From assembly GCF_014905175.1 (NCBI RefSeq), contig NC_057788.1, positions 14,533,404 through 14,597,403 on the forward strand: a DNA stretch of 64,000 nucleotides. The letters are read 5' to 3'. The notes below the pieces were generated by a model. It worked only from the letters and a program-made list of their open reading frames with translations. It was not told the DNA's origin and did not search any database. The translations under genes and the position numbers were made by a program. Positions 55,701 through 62,863 of the stretch are shown here, in pieces. Positions within the stretch are counted from its first letter, which is position 1; each line of letters starts with the position of its first letter. The stretch is from Aphidius gifuensis (lineage: Eukaryota > Arthropoda > Insecta > Hymenoptera > Braconidae).

Positions 55701-57112
55701 TTCAATTGAAGATACTTTTTCTATAGCAATTGCTAATGAACCCATCATTTCCTGAACAAAGCATAAAGCTCTGATCTGTTATTAAATAGATTTGAAAATA
55801 CAGTTGAACTTAAATTTAATGATTGAGTTTATTATGTTTTAATTTGCACAATATTTACCGAAATATTTTCATTATATTTTATATCATTCTGATAATTTTT
55901 ATAGGTCTCATTGTAAAGAATAGCAATATTTTCACCTTCTCCTAACAACTCTATCGGGAATCTTCTACTTCCATATGGAAATTCTACCATATTCGGCACG
56001 ATGAATAGCCACTGGGTGCTTGGGTTGAGCATTTTTAGTGATCTCGCCTGCAAGTAACAAAAAAAAAAAAAATCTTTTTTATACATTTGATTGAGCGATG
56101 ATTATTAATTACTTACAGTTTGCAAAACATGTGATAACGTATCATGTGCAACGATGACAATAAACTGATTACTAAGAAACATACCTGTTGAAAACTTTAC
56201 TAATATGTTTTGGATATTTTGATTTGTAACAGTATCGGATTTACCACGTTCAAAAAAAAATAAAGAATTTGTTGATAATCCTCTTGCTAAAATTGGCAAT
56301 TCATCATCGAATGCTTGAATGATTTTACCAATCGTTTCTCGTTCTGAAGAACATTTTTAGAATAAGATATGTACAGAGTCGGAAGATTTCATATAGTACC
56401 AATTGAATCATCATGAAGAAATGTGGCCTTGCTCCAGTGAAAAGCTCCAGACACCCGAAGATCATAGAATATTTGAGGTAGCTCTTCGCCGGGATCTACG
56501 AGAGGTATGCTCATTCCTTCTTTTGCTGGAAGTCTTGGGCAATTAATATCTGTGATGAAATAAAATTAAAAGTTTCATATTATAAACTTTGGAGTATGAC
56601 AAAGTCGTACCGATAAGTGTTTTATATTTTATTACCAGTAATCGCCAAATGAACTAATTTTTCGATTTTCGCTCGCTTGAATAAATTCCATGCTGTCTGA
56701 CACGTTGACACTGACAACAAAATCATGTAATCCCTTGCCAAATTAGTTTGAATATCTTGGAAAACATGAATCGATAGTCCACTTATGTTCATTTTCTCAC
56801 GAGCAATTTTGTCCACTACATTTGTGAATGACGCTACACTTTTCTCGTAAGCGTCTTTTGAATGAATAAATATTTCTTTGATCAGGATTTTTCTTTCGTA
56901 GAATGATTTTTCAATGACTACGGCTGAATGATACAATAAAAAATGTTTATACACTCATAAATATTTTTTAGAAATCATGAAAATTTATTTTATTTACCCA
57001 TTGACGCGTTGGCATTCACTAAAGATGGAAAATCATTGAAACTGAAAACTAATTCAACTCCGACTAGTAAATAATAGAAACAAAAAAGACGGCAGTTACT
57101 GTGTTGAAACAT
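24562..57112 (-). CDS. Ir93a: Ionotropic receptor Ir93a-like, complete gene in 14 exons
   Basis: Variant ionotropic glutamate receptor. In insects Ir93a is a co-receptor for cool, moist and dry sensing in antennal neurons. Exons (minus): 57112-56998, 56923-56636, 56549-56400, 56343-56117, 56047-55859, 55751-55608, 55543-55295, 53272-53093, 53022-52786, 41190-41025, 29403-29336, 25432-25309, 25222-24907, 24823-24562. They total 2715 nt and give one frame of 904 residues plus TGA, and every intron has GT-AG ends and matching phase. In order: signal peptide, amino-terminal domain (about residues 25-450), ligand-binding S1 (455-590), membrane helix M1 (594-615), pore ending LLQQGG, M3 with SGSLVAFLTFPK, S2, and M4 near 865-890. 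Length suits Ir93a (roughly 870-900). Three introns (exons 9-12) make up most of the 32.5 kb span because they are full of transposons. The Ir93a assignment rests on the pore and M3 motifs and the long amino-terminal domain. Ir25a is less likely. Confidence 0.9.
25309..25432 (-). CDS. Ir93a: Ir93a exon 12: M3 helix and start of S2
   Basis: Acceptor TTTTAG|GTC at 25432. The peptide VVVATYSGSLVAFLTFPKME is the strongly conserved M3 helix and lurcher-type region of ionotropic receptors (usually YSGNLVAFLTFP). It is followed by IDDLLERREELTW, the first S2 segment. Donor CCCA|GTATGT at 25309 in phase 1. The exon lies 3.9 kb downstream of exon 11, with a 1.2-kb inverted-repeat element in between. 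Confidence 0.9.
25741..26065. mobile_element. Composite element C (short): GGCCAAGC palindromes and tRNA-like segment
   Basis: GCCAAGCCTGG, GCCAAGTCTTGGC and similar words fill 25741-25875. After an AT-rich spacer, 26062-25985 (minus) is tRNA-like with GTGTTCAAGTCCTGG. Only one palindrome cluster is present, so it may be half an element. Confidence 0.5.
27948..29146. mobile_element. 1.2-kb inverted-repeat element in Ir93a intron 11
   Basis: Termini of about 30 bp beginning CACACTGAGAAAAA and ending in the reverse form. Inside, GCAGCACAGTAAAAATT-like words recur. The ORFs inside are short and unrelated to any family I know. The CACTGAG terminus recalls the element at 6013-7102 and the single end at 25455. 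Confidence 0.65.
29336..29403 (-). CDS. Ir93a: Ir93a exon 11: pore end and start of M3 (68-nt micro-exon)
   Basis: Only 68 nt. The acceptor is ACAG|GA at 29403 and the donor ATG|GTACGT ends at 29336. The split glycine formed with exon 10 completes LLQQGG. The rest reads MHLPKSNGARLVV and ATWWLVVM, which runs directly into exon 12. The phases fit on both sides (1 in, 0 out). Confidence 0.88.
30050..30412. repeat. Dispersed ~400-bp repeat (inverted copy)
   Basis: Reverse copy of 3640-4075, with the same order of blocks. Confidence 0.75.
30828..31481. repeat. Copy 1 of a ~650-bp direct duplication
   Basis: Matches 32087-32728 base for base over the stretches I compared, except for the length of the ATC microsatellite. 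It carries the 3' part of the Maverick-like pseudogene (minus strand, 31414-31142) plus the microsatellite and a palindromic repeat. The match stops at ...TAATTAAC (31481). Confidence 0.85.
30979..31055. repeat. (ATC)n microsatellite, about 25 units
   Basis: Uninterrupted trinucleotide run. The paired copy at 32238-32302 is four units shorter. Confidence 0.95.
32087..32728. repeat. Copy 2 of the ~650-bp direct duplication
   Basis: The pseudogene continues beyond 32728 here but not beyond copy 1, so this is the parent copy. The 605 bp between the copies consists mainly of palindromic TTCCTTAGCTACTG-type repeats. Confidence 0.85.
32238..32302. repeat. (ATC)n microsatellite, about 21 units
   Basis: Uninterrupted trinucleotide run in the second copy of the duplication. 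Confidence 0.95.
32300..33207 (-). pseudogene. Maverick/Polinton-type DNA polymerase N-terminal region, broken
   Basis: The open frame 32931-32389 reads IEWQDLENVFRNRMKTSVI, then LFKKNLNHFIEDVEEA and FKGSGWKLLGILHLEI, a pattern I associate with the region ahead of the polymerase domain in Maverick-type elements. After one frameshift near 32430 the sequence continues in another frame (YIPLQGG, then VVNVKNSDSFC). Upstream, a 160-bp MITE interrupts it and the frame continues beyond to an AG acceptor-like site near 33207. The family call is from memory of related proteins and is moderate. Confidence 0.5.
32929..33088. mobile_element. 160-bp MITE with CAG target duplication
   Basis: Termini CACCCGTATTCA and TGAATACGGGTG, and a second inverted block (TGTTCTCATTAGGGC / GCCCTAATGAGAACA) inside. 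The 3-bp CAG lies on both sides (32926-32928, 33089-33091). Removal with one CAG restores the reading frame of the surrounding pseudogene. Confidence 0.82.
33241..33735. repeat. 151-bp tandem repeat, three full units and a partial
   Basis: Units start at 33241, 33392, 33543 and about 33694. Each contains AAGGATTGCAAA-like, GAGGTTATGTTACTTTTTTA and CGATAGCTGGTGAAAAT blocks. The units have diverged moderately. No coding capacity. Confidence 0.88.
34145..34205 (+). other. tRNA-like segment
   Basis: AGGATAGCGTGTCAAACTC followed by GAGTTCAAATCTCGG (B-box-like). The A-box and B-box spacing fits a tRNA-derived SINE head. The stems are not good enough for a working tRNA gene. Confidence 0.4.
34882..35442. 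mobile_element. 561-bp TA-flanked inverted-repeat element inside the pogo transposase
   Basis: The termini match AGGCAGTATGT, seen perfectly in the related copy at 20252-20819, which is in the opposite orientation. Removing this element with one TA rejoins the transposase in frame (KQV before, KQTPDRPV after). Tc1/mariner-like by the TA target; no coding capacity. Confidence 0.75.
36277..36655. repeat. Inverted pair of tRNA-Asp-like SINE heads
   Basis: The arms 36277-36430 and 36482-36655 are inverted copies. Each outer part is tRNA-like: on the plus strand 36577-36640 reads GTGGCATCGTGGTAAAGCAC, an anticodon-loop-like CTTGTCATC (GTC, Asp) and the B-box-like GGGTTCGATTC. A poly-C run (36697-36708) follows. 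Read as a head-to-head SINE pair or a foldback with tRNA ends. Confidence 0.65.
37268..37395. repeat. Small palindrome with ACTTGACCCCACCTG arms
   Basis: 37297-37312 is mirrored by 37357-37373, with poly-A/T on both outer sides. Probably a small MITE inside the 3.7-kb element. Confidence 0.7.
37573..38030 (+). pseudogene. Lysine-rich repeated coding remnant of the 3.7-kb element
   Basis: The frame 37573-37779 and its broken continuation show a repeated pattern of about 15-20 residues (ANYKIHKNKAKYVSKKKR, then similar blocks with N-Y-R/K and K-K-R). This resembles the basic N-terminal repeats of some helicase or transposase proteins of mobile elements. Several stops follow. The function is not recognised. 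Confidence 0.4.
41025..41190 (-). CDS. Ir93a: Ir93a exon 10: membrane helix M1 and first half of the pore
   Basis: Acceptor AG|GCTTGG at 41190. The exon encodes a hydrophobic helix (WICIVISIIVVGPVLWAVHF), a short cytoplasmic loop, then the pore segment DYMWYIYGALLQQ. It ends at 41025 with G|GTGAGT in phase 1. It is isolated by 11.6 kb of intron upstream and 11.6 kb downstream, both full of repeats, so gene predictors could easily miss it. Confidence 0.88.
42262..42515. repeat. Dispersed ~250-bp repeat, second copy
   Basis: Same orientation as 8730-8980. Composite element D begins about 100 bp further on. Confidence 0.7.
42620..43403. mobile_element. Composite element D: CCCGAGTGGAA end, GGATCCGATT palindromes, tRNA-like core
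   Basis: The left end CCCGAGTGGAA is shared with element A, but the inner palindromes are GGATCCGATTCGGATC-type, in two clusters (42640-42815 and 43180-43400). The core at 43015-42940 (minus) reads GCCCCGGTCGATAGGATAG and GAGATCGATCCCC. The right end is abruptly followed by the hAT element. Confidence 0.65.
43404..46058 (+). mobile_element. hAT-superfamily DNA transposon, degenerate
   Basis: It contains a hAT transposase ending in the dimerisation domain. Both ends are rich in CGATACGATA-type words (43415-43430, 45985-46040). The left end reads CAGAGATGCC and the right end, reversed, CAGGCTTGTGCC, resembling the CAG-n-G start of hAT termini. No 8-bp duplication could be matched, so the boundaries are uncertain. 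On both sides it touches tRNA-core elements. Confidence 0.65.
44090..45778 (+). pseudogene. hAT transposase, broken
   Basis: Coding pieces follow one another in different frames with stops. Near 44440-44660 the text reads ITADNASVNDVF, typical of the catalytic core. 44674-45009 is an open part with an acidic start. 45506-45778 encodes the hAT C-terminal dimerisation block, TPVERLFSSAGLLLRKHRS then LCINSW. Stops occur near 44567, 45007 and 45166. Inactive. Confidence 0.82.
46040..46400. mobile_element. Composite element E (partial): CAAGCCTG palindromes and tRNA-like core
   Basis: The cluster of CAAGCCTGTGTC/GACACAGGCTTG words (46050-46150) directly follows the hAT right end. The tRNA-like core is on the minus strand at 46338-46270 (CCCCGGTGATTGACATGATAG then GGATCGATTCCCC). 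It is related to element B in reverse orientation. The second cluster is short (46370-46400). Confidence 0.55.
46722..46756. repeat. (AAT)n microsatellite
   Basis: Perfect trinucleotide run, followed to about 46830 by imperfect ATTATT/AATATT sequence. Confidence 0.9.
47190..47390. repeat. Minisatellite of ~11-bp AATCTGGCAG units
   Basis: About 18 imperfect copies of an 11-mer (AATCTGNCAGA, GAATCTGTNAG). A minus-strand ORF across it is only the repeat translated. Confidence 0.85.
48162..48235 (+). pseudogene. Scrap of a non-LTR retrotransposon reverse transcriptase
   Basis: The open stretch directly before the LTR reads YKINGAQLERVDNF and RDLGVIFDT. This is the conserved block near the end of Jockey/R1-type reverse transcriptases. 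It is cut at 48236 by the gypsy LTR and does not resume after the truncated element. Confidence 0.55.
48236..48958 (+). repeat. 5' LTR of the gypsy element
   Basis: Starts TGTGACGTA and ends CGTAACA, the expected TG...CA form. The boundaries were fixed by comparison with the solo LTR at 59996-60658, which shares the start, the CTGTTACCC / GGGAATAAC block and the final CTGTC-CGTAACA. The left flank is ACAC. Confidence 0.8.
48963..48980 (+). other. Primer binding site (tRNA-Leu type)
   Basis: TGGTGTCAGAAGTGGGAT starts four bases after the LTR end. It is complementary to the 3' end of a tRNA ending in CCA, best matched by insect tRNA-Leu. Confidence 0.75.
49147..50771 (+). pseudogene. gag of the gypsy element, broken
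   Basis: Begins at ATG 49147, but the first frame stops at 49299. Coding resemblance then passes between frames: a coiled-coil-like Lys/Glu-rich stretch at 49342-49563, a capsid-like stretch at 49714-50145, and an Asn-rich nucleocapsid part at 50403-50771. The last contains one zinc knuckle, CEICKRWGHDISRC (C-x2-C-x4-H-x4-C). Confidence 0.75.
50801..52560 (+). pseudogene. pol of the gypsy element: protease and reverse transcriptase, broken
   Basis: The protease-like part starts near 50840. Its active-site motif, normally D-[ST]-G-A, reads DTRA. A one-base shift near 51895 separates the end of the first frame (PIWMVPKK) from the reverse transcriptase frame, which shows FRLVNDYRELN, FDLASGFHQI, FGLKNGP, the catalytic YMDD, and FLGLTGYYRKF. 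The sequence stops abruptly at about 52560, before RNase H. Confidence 0.87.
52786..53272 (-). CDS. Ir93a: Ir93a exons 8-9: ligand-binding S1 half
   Basis: Exon 8 (53272-53093) starts NSPWHYQ and contains WDGLIFDVINELSNKLNF, the usual S1 signature in which the ligand-binding domain opens. Exon 9 (53022-52786) ends RALLFTSPYSTQ just before membrane helix M1. The intron between them is 70 nt. The donor after exon 9 is CAG|GTATTT in phase 0, and it opens an 11.6-kb intron that contains the hAT and gypsy elements. Both exons are multiples of three (180 and 237 nt). Confidence 0.88.
53273..54926. other. Ir93a intron 7, nothing identified in most of it
   Basis: No ORF or clear repeat. 54440-54545 (AAGCGTC, GTCACTTACTTTCG) loosely recalls 46480-46540. 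Confidence 0.55.
54927..55225. repeat. Foldback element copy 1 (Ir93a intron 7)
   Basis: The near-perfect 57-bp arms 54927-54984 and 55029-55085 contain ATAAAGTTGAATAATTTGC and TTAGGCGC. The right side continues to about 55225 with sequence shared with the larger copy at 59593-61244. Confidence 0.8.
55295..57112 (-). CDS. Ir93a: Ir93a exons 1-7: signal peptide and amino-terminal domain
   Basis: The start ATG at 57112 opens a basic-then-hydrophobic leader (FCFYYLLVGVELVFS) typical of a signal peptide, and exon 1 ends at 56998 with G|GTAAAT. Exons 2-7 are separated by short introns of 54-112 nt. The encoded extracellular domain is the bilobed LIVBP-like region that only the conserved co-receptor IRs keep. 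Recognisable stretches are LAITDINCPRLP across exons 2/3 and LHDDSI across exons 3/4. Splice phases in order are 1, 1, 1, 0, 0, 0, 0, and each was checked at both sides of the junction. Several N-glycosylation sites occur (for example NET, NIS, NKT). No stop or frameshift was found. Confidence 0.88.
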
Positions 57113-57214
57113 TGTATGAGACTAAACTACAATTCGATGTATAGTACACATTAGATCAATAGATTGCTATAAAACAAACTCATAAAATCGTAATTATTTT
57201 ATAAATAAATAAAA

Positions 57215-57516
57215 TCAATTTACTACTTGTAGGTCATCCACTACTGCCAGAGTAAAGGGTTTCAGCATATTATCGTAAATAATAGAATTTCGATGAATAG
57301 TTAACTTAGTTATCTGTAAAAGAAAAAAAAGTATTCTCTTCATAAGAGAAAAAATCAATTAATCATTGTAGGCATTCCTTCATAGAAAATTTCGCCATGG
57401 ACTCTTAAATATGCCATCATTCCCCACTTGTTAGTTCCTTCATCATTATTTTTCTTTATAGGTGCACAGTTTTCTCTAGTTCTTAAATCGATTTAATGTG
57501 CAAGGTAAGCCGCTCG
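57215..57516 (-). other. Two possible exons of an unrecognised minus-strand gene
   Basis: 57313-57215 follows a good acceptor (CTTTTACAG) and encodes 32 residues including TIHRNSIIYDNMLKPF and LAVVDDLQVV before TGA. Upstream, about 57516-57376 is open and reads RENCAPIKK, then NKWGMMAYLRVHGEIFYEG. The composition is less AT-biased than the surrounding DNA and looks protein-like. I could not find a GT donor joining the two, and no family is recognised. It could be a gene remnant between Ir93a and the RING gene. Confidence 0.3.
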
Positions 57517-58868
57517 CTTAGTTAGAAAAAAATATTATATTTCATGTGCCAACCCGTTTGGTCACTCTGGTGGAACACTAAAAAATCAAAAGAAAAATAT
57601 AAATTTTATAGAAAAATCACTTGTGACGAAAATTAAAATTTTCAATACTCCGGTGGGTCATGTGCAATTATTAATTGGTTCATTTTTTTTTTTTTTAAAA
57701 TAAATGTCATATTGCTCATAGGTTATGTCGTTTTGTTTACTACGGAATATTATTATAAAAATATGTTCATCTGTGTGAGTGCGTTTTACTGAGCAGGGCT
57801 GCCAACTTCGTGCGACTAATCTGCCTCAATATAATTTTGACAGATTCCAATGTTAATCAGTTCCGTGACTCCGAAAATGAAATTTTGTAATTAATCATCA
57901 ATATCTTTGTCAATTTTTAAGATATCGCGTTCATATTTGCGGCAAATTGTAGATAAAAATAAAATGAAACTTTAAATTAGTCGGTGGAAGTTAATAGGAT
58001 GGATAGTTTAAGAGTTATTAATTTTTAAAAAAAAAAGACAAAATGACAAATTTGATATTTTTAGCATTTACGGCTTTAATAATTACTTTTTAAAAAAACG
58101 AAAATATACGAATTGTAGGTATTAAAAATACGCTTCTTTTGATCATAATATGAAGTCTCTAGGTCTATTGGCTAAGGAGCTACGACACTTTTTTTTTTTC
58201 CTTAGACAAATGCAAAATAATGTGAAAAAAAATTACCAGTTATTTCAATGAAAAAAAAAAAAAAAATATGACAAAAAATTAAAATCATTTTATGAAAAAA
58301 TATAAAATAAACTAATAAGAGAGAATGAATACTAGTTTATTAACATAAGAGCTACACTGCAAAAAGAAAATTCTATGACATAGAACTCTTGTTCTTGGAA
58401 ATTTCGAGGTTCGAAACGAGAAAAAAAATTTTATTTAAAATCAAAAGTTTCTTGTAACAAGAACGATAAATTTCTTGTTAACAGACAATTAAGATTTAAA
58501 ATAAATCTCATATATCTTGAGAAATATGTAAGTGTTTTTGATTTTGAAACAAAGGTTCTTGGAAAAGGTCGCATTGGTTCTCAATCATAGGCAAATAAGA
58601 CTTGAAATAAATCTCATGTTTTTGAAACATATATGAGTGGTCTTGATTTTAGAACAGAGGTTCTTGAAAAAAGTCGCATTGGTTATCAAATCAAGGATAA
58701 AATGATTTGTAAAAAATTATAATTGTCTTGTTATTTTTCAAGTTTATAAATTTTTTTTTCACAGTCATATTGAAGTTTCTCTTGTCTTCTTCAAAACAAA
58801 AAAAAATTTTAGAATCATTTAATTATTTTTTTGAAAATTAAAAATTTTTTTTTTCGTATAAATTTGTC

Positions 58869-59175
58869 CAACATCTAGTCAATAGCAAGTCAACAGCAAG
58901 TCAATAGCAAATTCTTAGCAACTCAATAGCTAGTTCATAGAAAAATAAAAAAAAGTCTAAAATACGGTATTTAACATTTTTATTGTTTATTGTTGTTGTT
59001 CAATTGTTTATTATTAAAATTTTTTTTTTTTTTTCAAATTTATGTAATATCGGTGAAAAATTAAAAAAAACGATATAATAAACAATTAAACAACAACAAT
59101 AAACAATAACAATGTTAAAACCGTATTTTAGACTTTTTCTTTTTGCTATTAACTAGCTATTGACTGGATGTTTCA
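58869..59175. repeat. Foldback with tandem CAATAGCAAGT words
   Basis: The left end repeats AGTCAATAGCAAGTCAACAG-type 11-mers. 58930-59010 and 59060-59165 are inverted copies (GTCTAAAATACGGT / ACCGTATTTTAGAC). It is similar in style to Drosophila FB elements, whose ends also carry short tandem repeats. Confidence 0.65.
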
Positions 59176-59592
59176 TCTCATTTTATTCTCGCGGTAACTT
59201 TCCATAAATTACCAAAACTCAGATAACAACGAATTACAGCTCGGACATAACCTAAAAAAATTTAATATCATTCTTCGCCATGATTATTGAGAAATGACAT
59301 CGAATAACGCTATAATAATGTGATAGAAACATTGTTAATTTTTTCCTTAATTTATGTAAATCAATGTAATATGTTCAGTATAATGCAGAGCCTTTGTAAT
59401 CAGGAGACCCGGTAGGGTCTCGCCTCAGGTTTAGAACGAAAAAAATATATAGAACGAACGCGAACTCTCTTGCCGGGTATAAGTATTTTAAGTTTGTGCT
59501 CTGTGACGTCATAATTTCTAATTTATCAATTTCTAGGATAACTATTGCCCGAAAAAAAAAAATGAAAATAGTTTTATCATATATATCGATGA

Positions 59593-61244
59593 GATTAACA
59601 TAGACGAATGGTGTTTATCTGACTCTTTCTGTGATGTCTCAGTCAATTTTTGGAATATTGTGATCGTTTTGCCGTCATTTTGAAGCTTATTGAAATACTT
59701 TATGTACCCTATTGACCTCTAGATGTTGACCAATGTAGCTGAAAATTTGAGAGGCTTCTTTTTCAAGGCTTATTTCCCTAGCGGAACATTCAACAACAGT
59801 TTGATAGCGACTTGTTAATGACATGGGCGCTTACTCAATAGCAGATTATTAGCAAGTCAATAGCAAAAAGAATTATGGATACAAACAAAACATAAATTTA
59901 CAATTGATGTCCCTGGAAGACTCAATTTTAGATGAGCTGTTTATTTTTTTATCATAGCTTTAATAATCAAAAGAAGTGAAATATAAAAAAAAATATGTGA
60001 CGTACTCGCTTTTGCAATTACGATTTTCACAATGTAATTCGATATTTCAAATATAAATTAATATTTCAACATTTTGTCAAATTGTAAGTTAATAAATTCT
60101 TTTCTTTTCATTTTGCTGAAACATACAATATTTTAAGTCCGTTGAACCAAAGCTAAATAAAGTCAGCAATAATTAATTGCTGATTATTATGAGAACCGTT
60201 TATAATTATTGGTCAAAAGATATTCCTACCACGAAATATTATTGTTACGAGTTCTATAAAAACCTACGTATTTTCGGAAACAATTGCTCTCGTGAATAAC
60301 TAATTATAAAGGTAACATCTACCTTTCTTTCGGCATATATTTTAAATCATGTAATTTATACAATAAATAAATAGTTTTACTTTAATTTGTGTTGTTAAAT
60401 TAATTAACATTTACGCCATTTTTATTATCAAGTGATTATCATCAAGACATTTTCCATCTACAAGGTCGACCATCCAGATTGACAACGCCTTAAAAACCTT
60501 TTTGATATTCACCTCTAACATCTTTAAAAATAAACTACGCACATTTACCTCTAATCCTGTTACCCGGTTGGGAATAACTAAATAGAGGACTTTAAAATAT
60601 TGTCTACTGACTTGTTTATTTTATTATAAAAAAATAAAATTAAACCTGTCACGTAACAAATAGCAAAATTTTAAAGTATAAAGTTGGATAATTTGCTGGA
60701 TAAAAAATAAATAAAAAAAATTAGGCGCTTTTTCACGATAACGCTTGCGATACATGTTAATAATATTATAATAAAAAGCCCCTAATTTTTTTTTTTTTTT
60801 TTATCCAGCAAATTATTCAACTTTATACTTTAAAATTTTGCTATTTTTTTTTATATTTCACTTCTTTTGATTATTAAAGCTATGATAAAAAAATAAACAG
60901 CTCATCTAAAATTGAGTCTTTCAGGGACATCAATTGTAAATTTATGTTTTGTTTGTATCCATAATTCTTTTTGCTATTGGCTTGCTAATAATCTGCTATT
61001 GAGTAAGCGCCCATGTCATTAACAAGTCGCTATCAAACTGTTGTTGAGTGTTCCGCTAGGGAAATAAGCCTTGAAAAAGAAGCCTCTCAAATTTTCAGCT
61101 ACATTGGTCAACATCTAGAGGTCAATAGGGTACATAAAGTATTTCAATAAGCTTCAAAATGACGGCAAAACGATCACAATATTCCAAAAATTGACTGAGA
61201 CATCACAGAAAGAGTCAGATAAACACCATTCGTCTATGCTAATC
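59593..61244. repeat. Large foldback element copy 2, split by a solo LTR
   Basis: The outer arms 59593-59995 and 60843-61244 are inverted copies of about 400 bp with few differences. The inner palindrome 60674-60835 is the same as that of copy 1. Without the LTR at 59996-60658 the arms would be about 470 bp each. No transposase frame is seen. Confidence 0.85.
59996..60658 (+). repeat. Solo LTR of the same gypsy family
   Basis: 663 bp, starts TGTGACGTA and ends CGTAACA, flanked by the 4-bp duplication AATA (59992-59995 and 60659-60662). It lies inside the left arm of a foldback element. The two halves of that arm join cleanly when the LTR and one AATA are removed. Confidence 0.85.
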
Positions 61245-62863
61245 AAATGGAAAAATGACTTGCGTTCTGCGTGACTTCTAGATGTTAACCAATATAGCTG
61301 TAAATTTGAGAGGCTTCTTTTTCAAGGCTTATTTCGCGATAGAACCGGTTAAACCGAAAAAAAAAAATAAAAGTAAAATCCGAAGAATCCTAGTGTGTAG
61401 GCTTGAAATTCTTTTCGGGAAAACCGGGTGGGGACAAGTGTGAGTGAAGGATAATTGTTCAACATATGCTATTTTAGAATATTGTGATAACGAATTTTAT
61501 TCACAAAAAGGTCAATATGGGGCCGGCACAAATTCCCCACTTTTATATGGCAAAATCTTGTGTTTTTAGAAATTGAAAAATCCCTAAATTGATTTTATAC
61601 AAATATTTAATTTTACAAATATTATTTGTATCAAATGGTAAAAGATATGAATTTTTTCTTATACAAATTTCTATTTGGTAGAAAATTCATACAATCAAAA
61701 TTATTTGACATATAAATTAATAATTAACAAATTTGATCTATACCAAAATTAATTTACATAGAATTTTATATGGGTCAAAATTTGTTTTTAGCGAATTTTT
61801 TTTTGTTAGAATTTTTAGATTTGCAAACAGTAACTTCGATGGTACAAGATCGGCTATGCACATTGCTGAGTCGATAATGTAGAAACTCAGTAAGAATATG
61901 AAAAAAAAAAAAAATTTGTAAATTTATTTTAATATTAATTTATTTCATGTAATAAATTAATATTAAAATAAATTTAAATAATAATATTTAAATAACTTAT
62001 AAGTTATAACTAAAATAAAAATCTTCACTTAAAAAATATACGCCATTAATTAATTCAATTCAATGTAACTTTCATTATTTTTTAATAATCTATTTTTATT
62101 AACATTTAAGTGGCATTATGAGAGTATAAATTATAAAAATAAATAAAAATCCAAGTGATATGTTACCCAACGTTTAATGTATGAGAAAATAATACAATAA
62201 TACTATTCAAAAATATGTTCTTCTGCTAACGACATTTTTCAAACGGTTATTTTCTATATTTATATCAATTTTATCATATTATTTATTTATTTTCATCAAA
62301 TTAACTTCTGATAACAATGGTGTATGATTAGTTGAAATATTAAGACCAGTAAGAAGACTTAAATTTGCCTGAGGTTTATCAATATTTGCATAAAGAATAT
62401 TGTTGATAAAATTATAATAATTAAAATTAAAATTCTCATTATTGTTGATAAAATTGATTATTTGATTGTAATTAACCCGAAGAAGTTTTATAATAATCAT
62501 TATGATTTAAGTTCTGTGGATAATTTGTAAAATTGTTTTAATAATATTTTGTTGAACAAAATTTTTATTTTTCATAAATACGTTCACTGAAATTTTTGAG
62601 TATTTCGATTAACATAATTGACATTTGTATCATCATGTCAAATGTAATATTAATTAATAAGAGTTGTTGTTGATGTTGTTATTGAATACTTTGTTGTATT
62701 ATTCATCAATTGTATAGTATACTGCTGATAATTTTTGATGTTTGTGATATAATTTCATGGTTAATATGAAGTGTTTTCACTTGTCAATATTCAGGCAACC
62801 TGAAAAATAATATTAATTACGTTATAATGAGTACTTTTTTTGTAAAAATTATTATAATAAATA
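61245..62863. other. Intergenic, nothing identified
   Basis: AT-rich, with local palindromes around TTTGTATAAG/ATACAAAT at 61590-61760. It lies downstream of the RING-gene stop and probably contains its 3' UTR. Confidence 0.55.

Noticed and set aside
62279..62500. 73-codon minus ORF rich in Asn and Ile
   Set aside because: AT-driven composition, no family resemblance and no splice context. It could be 3' UTR of the RING gene.
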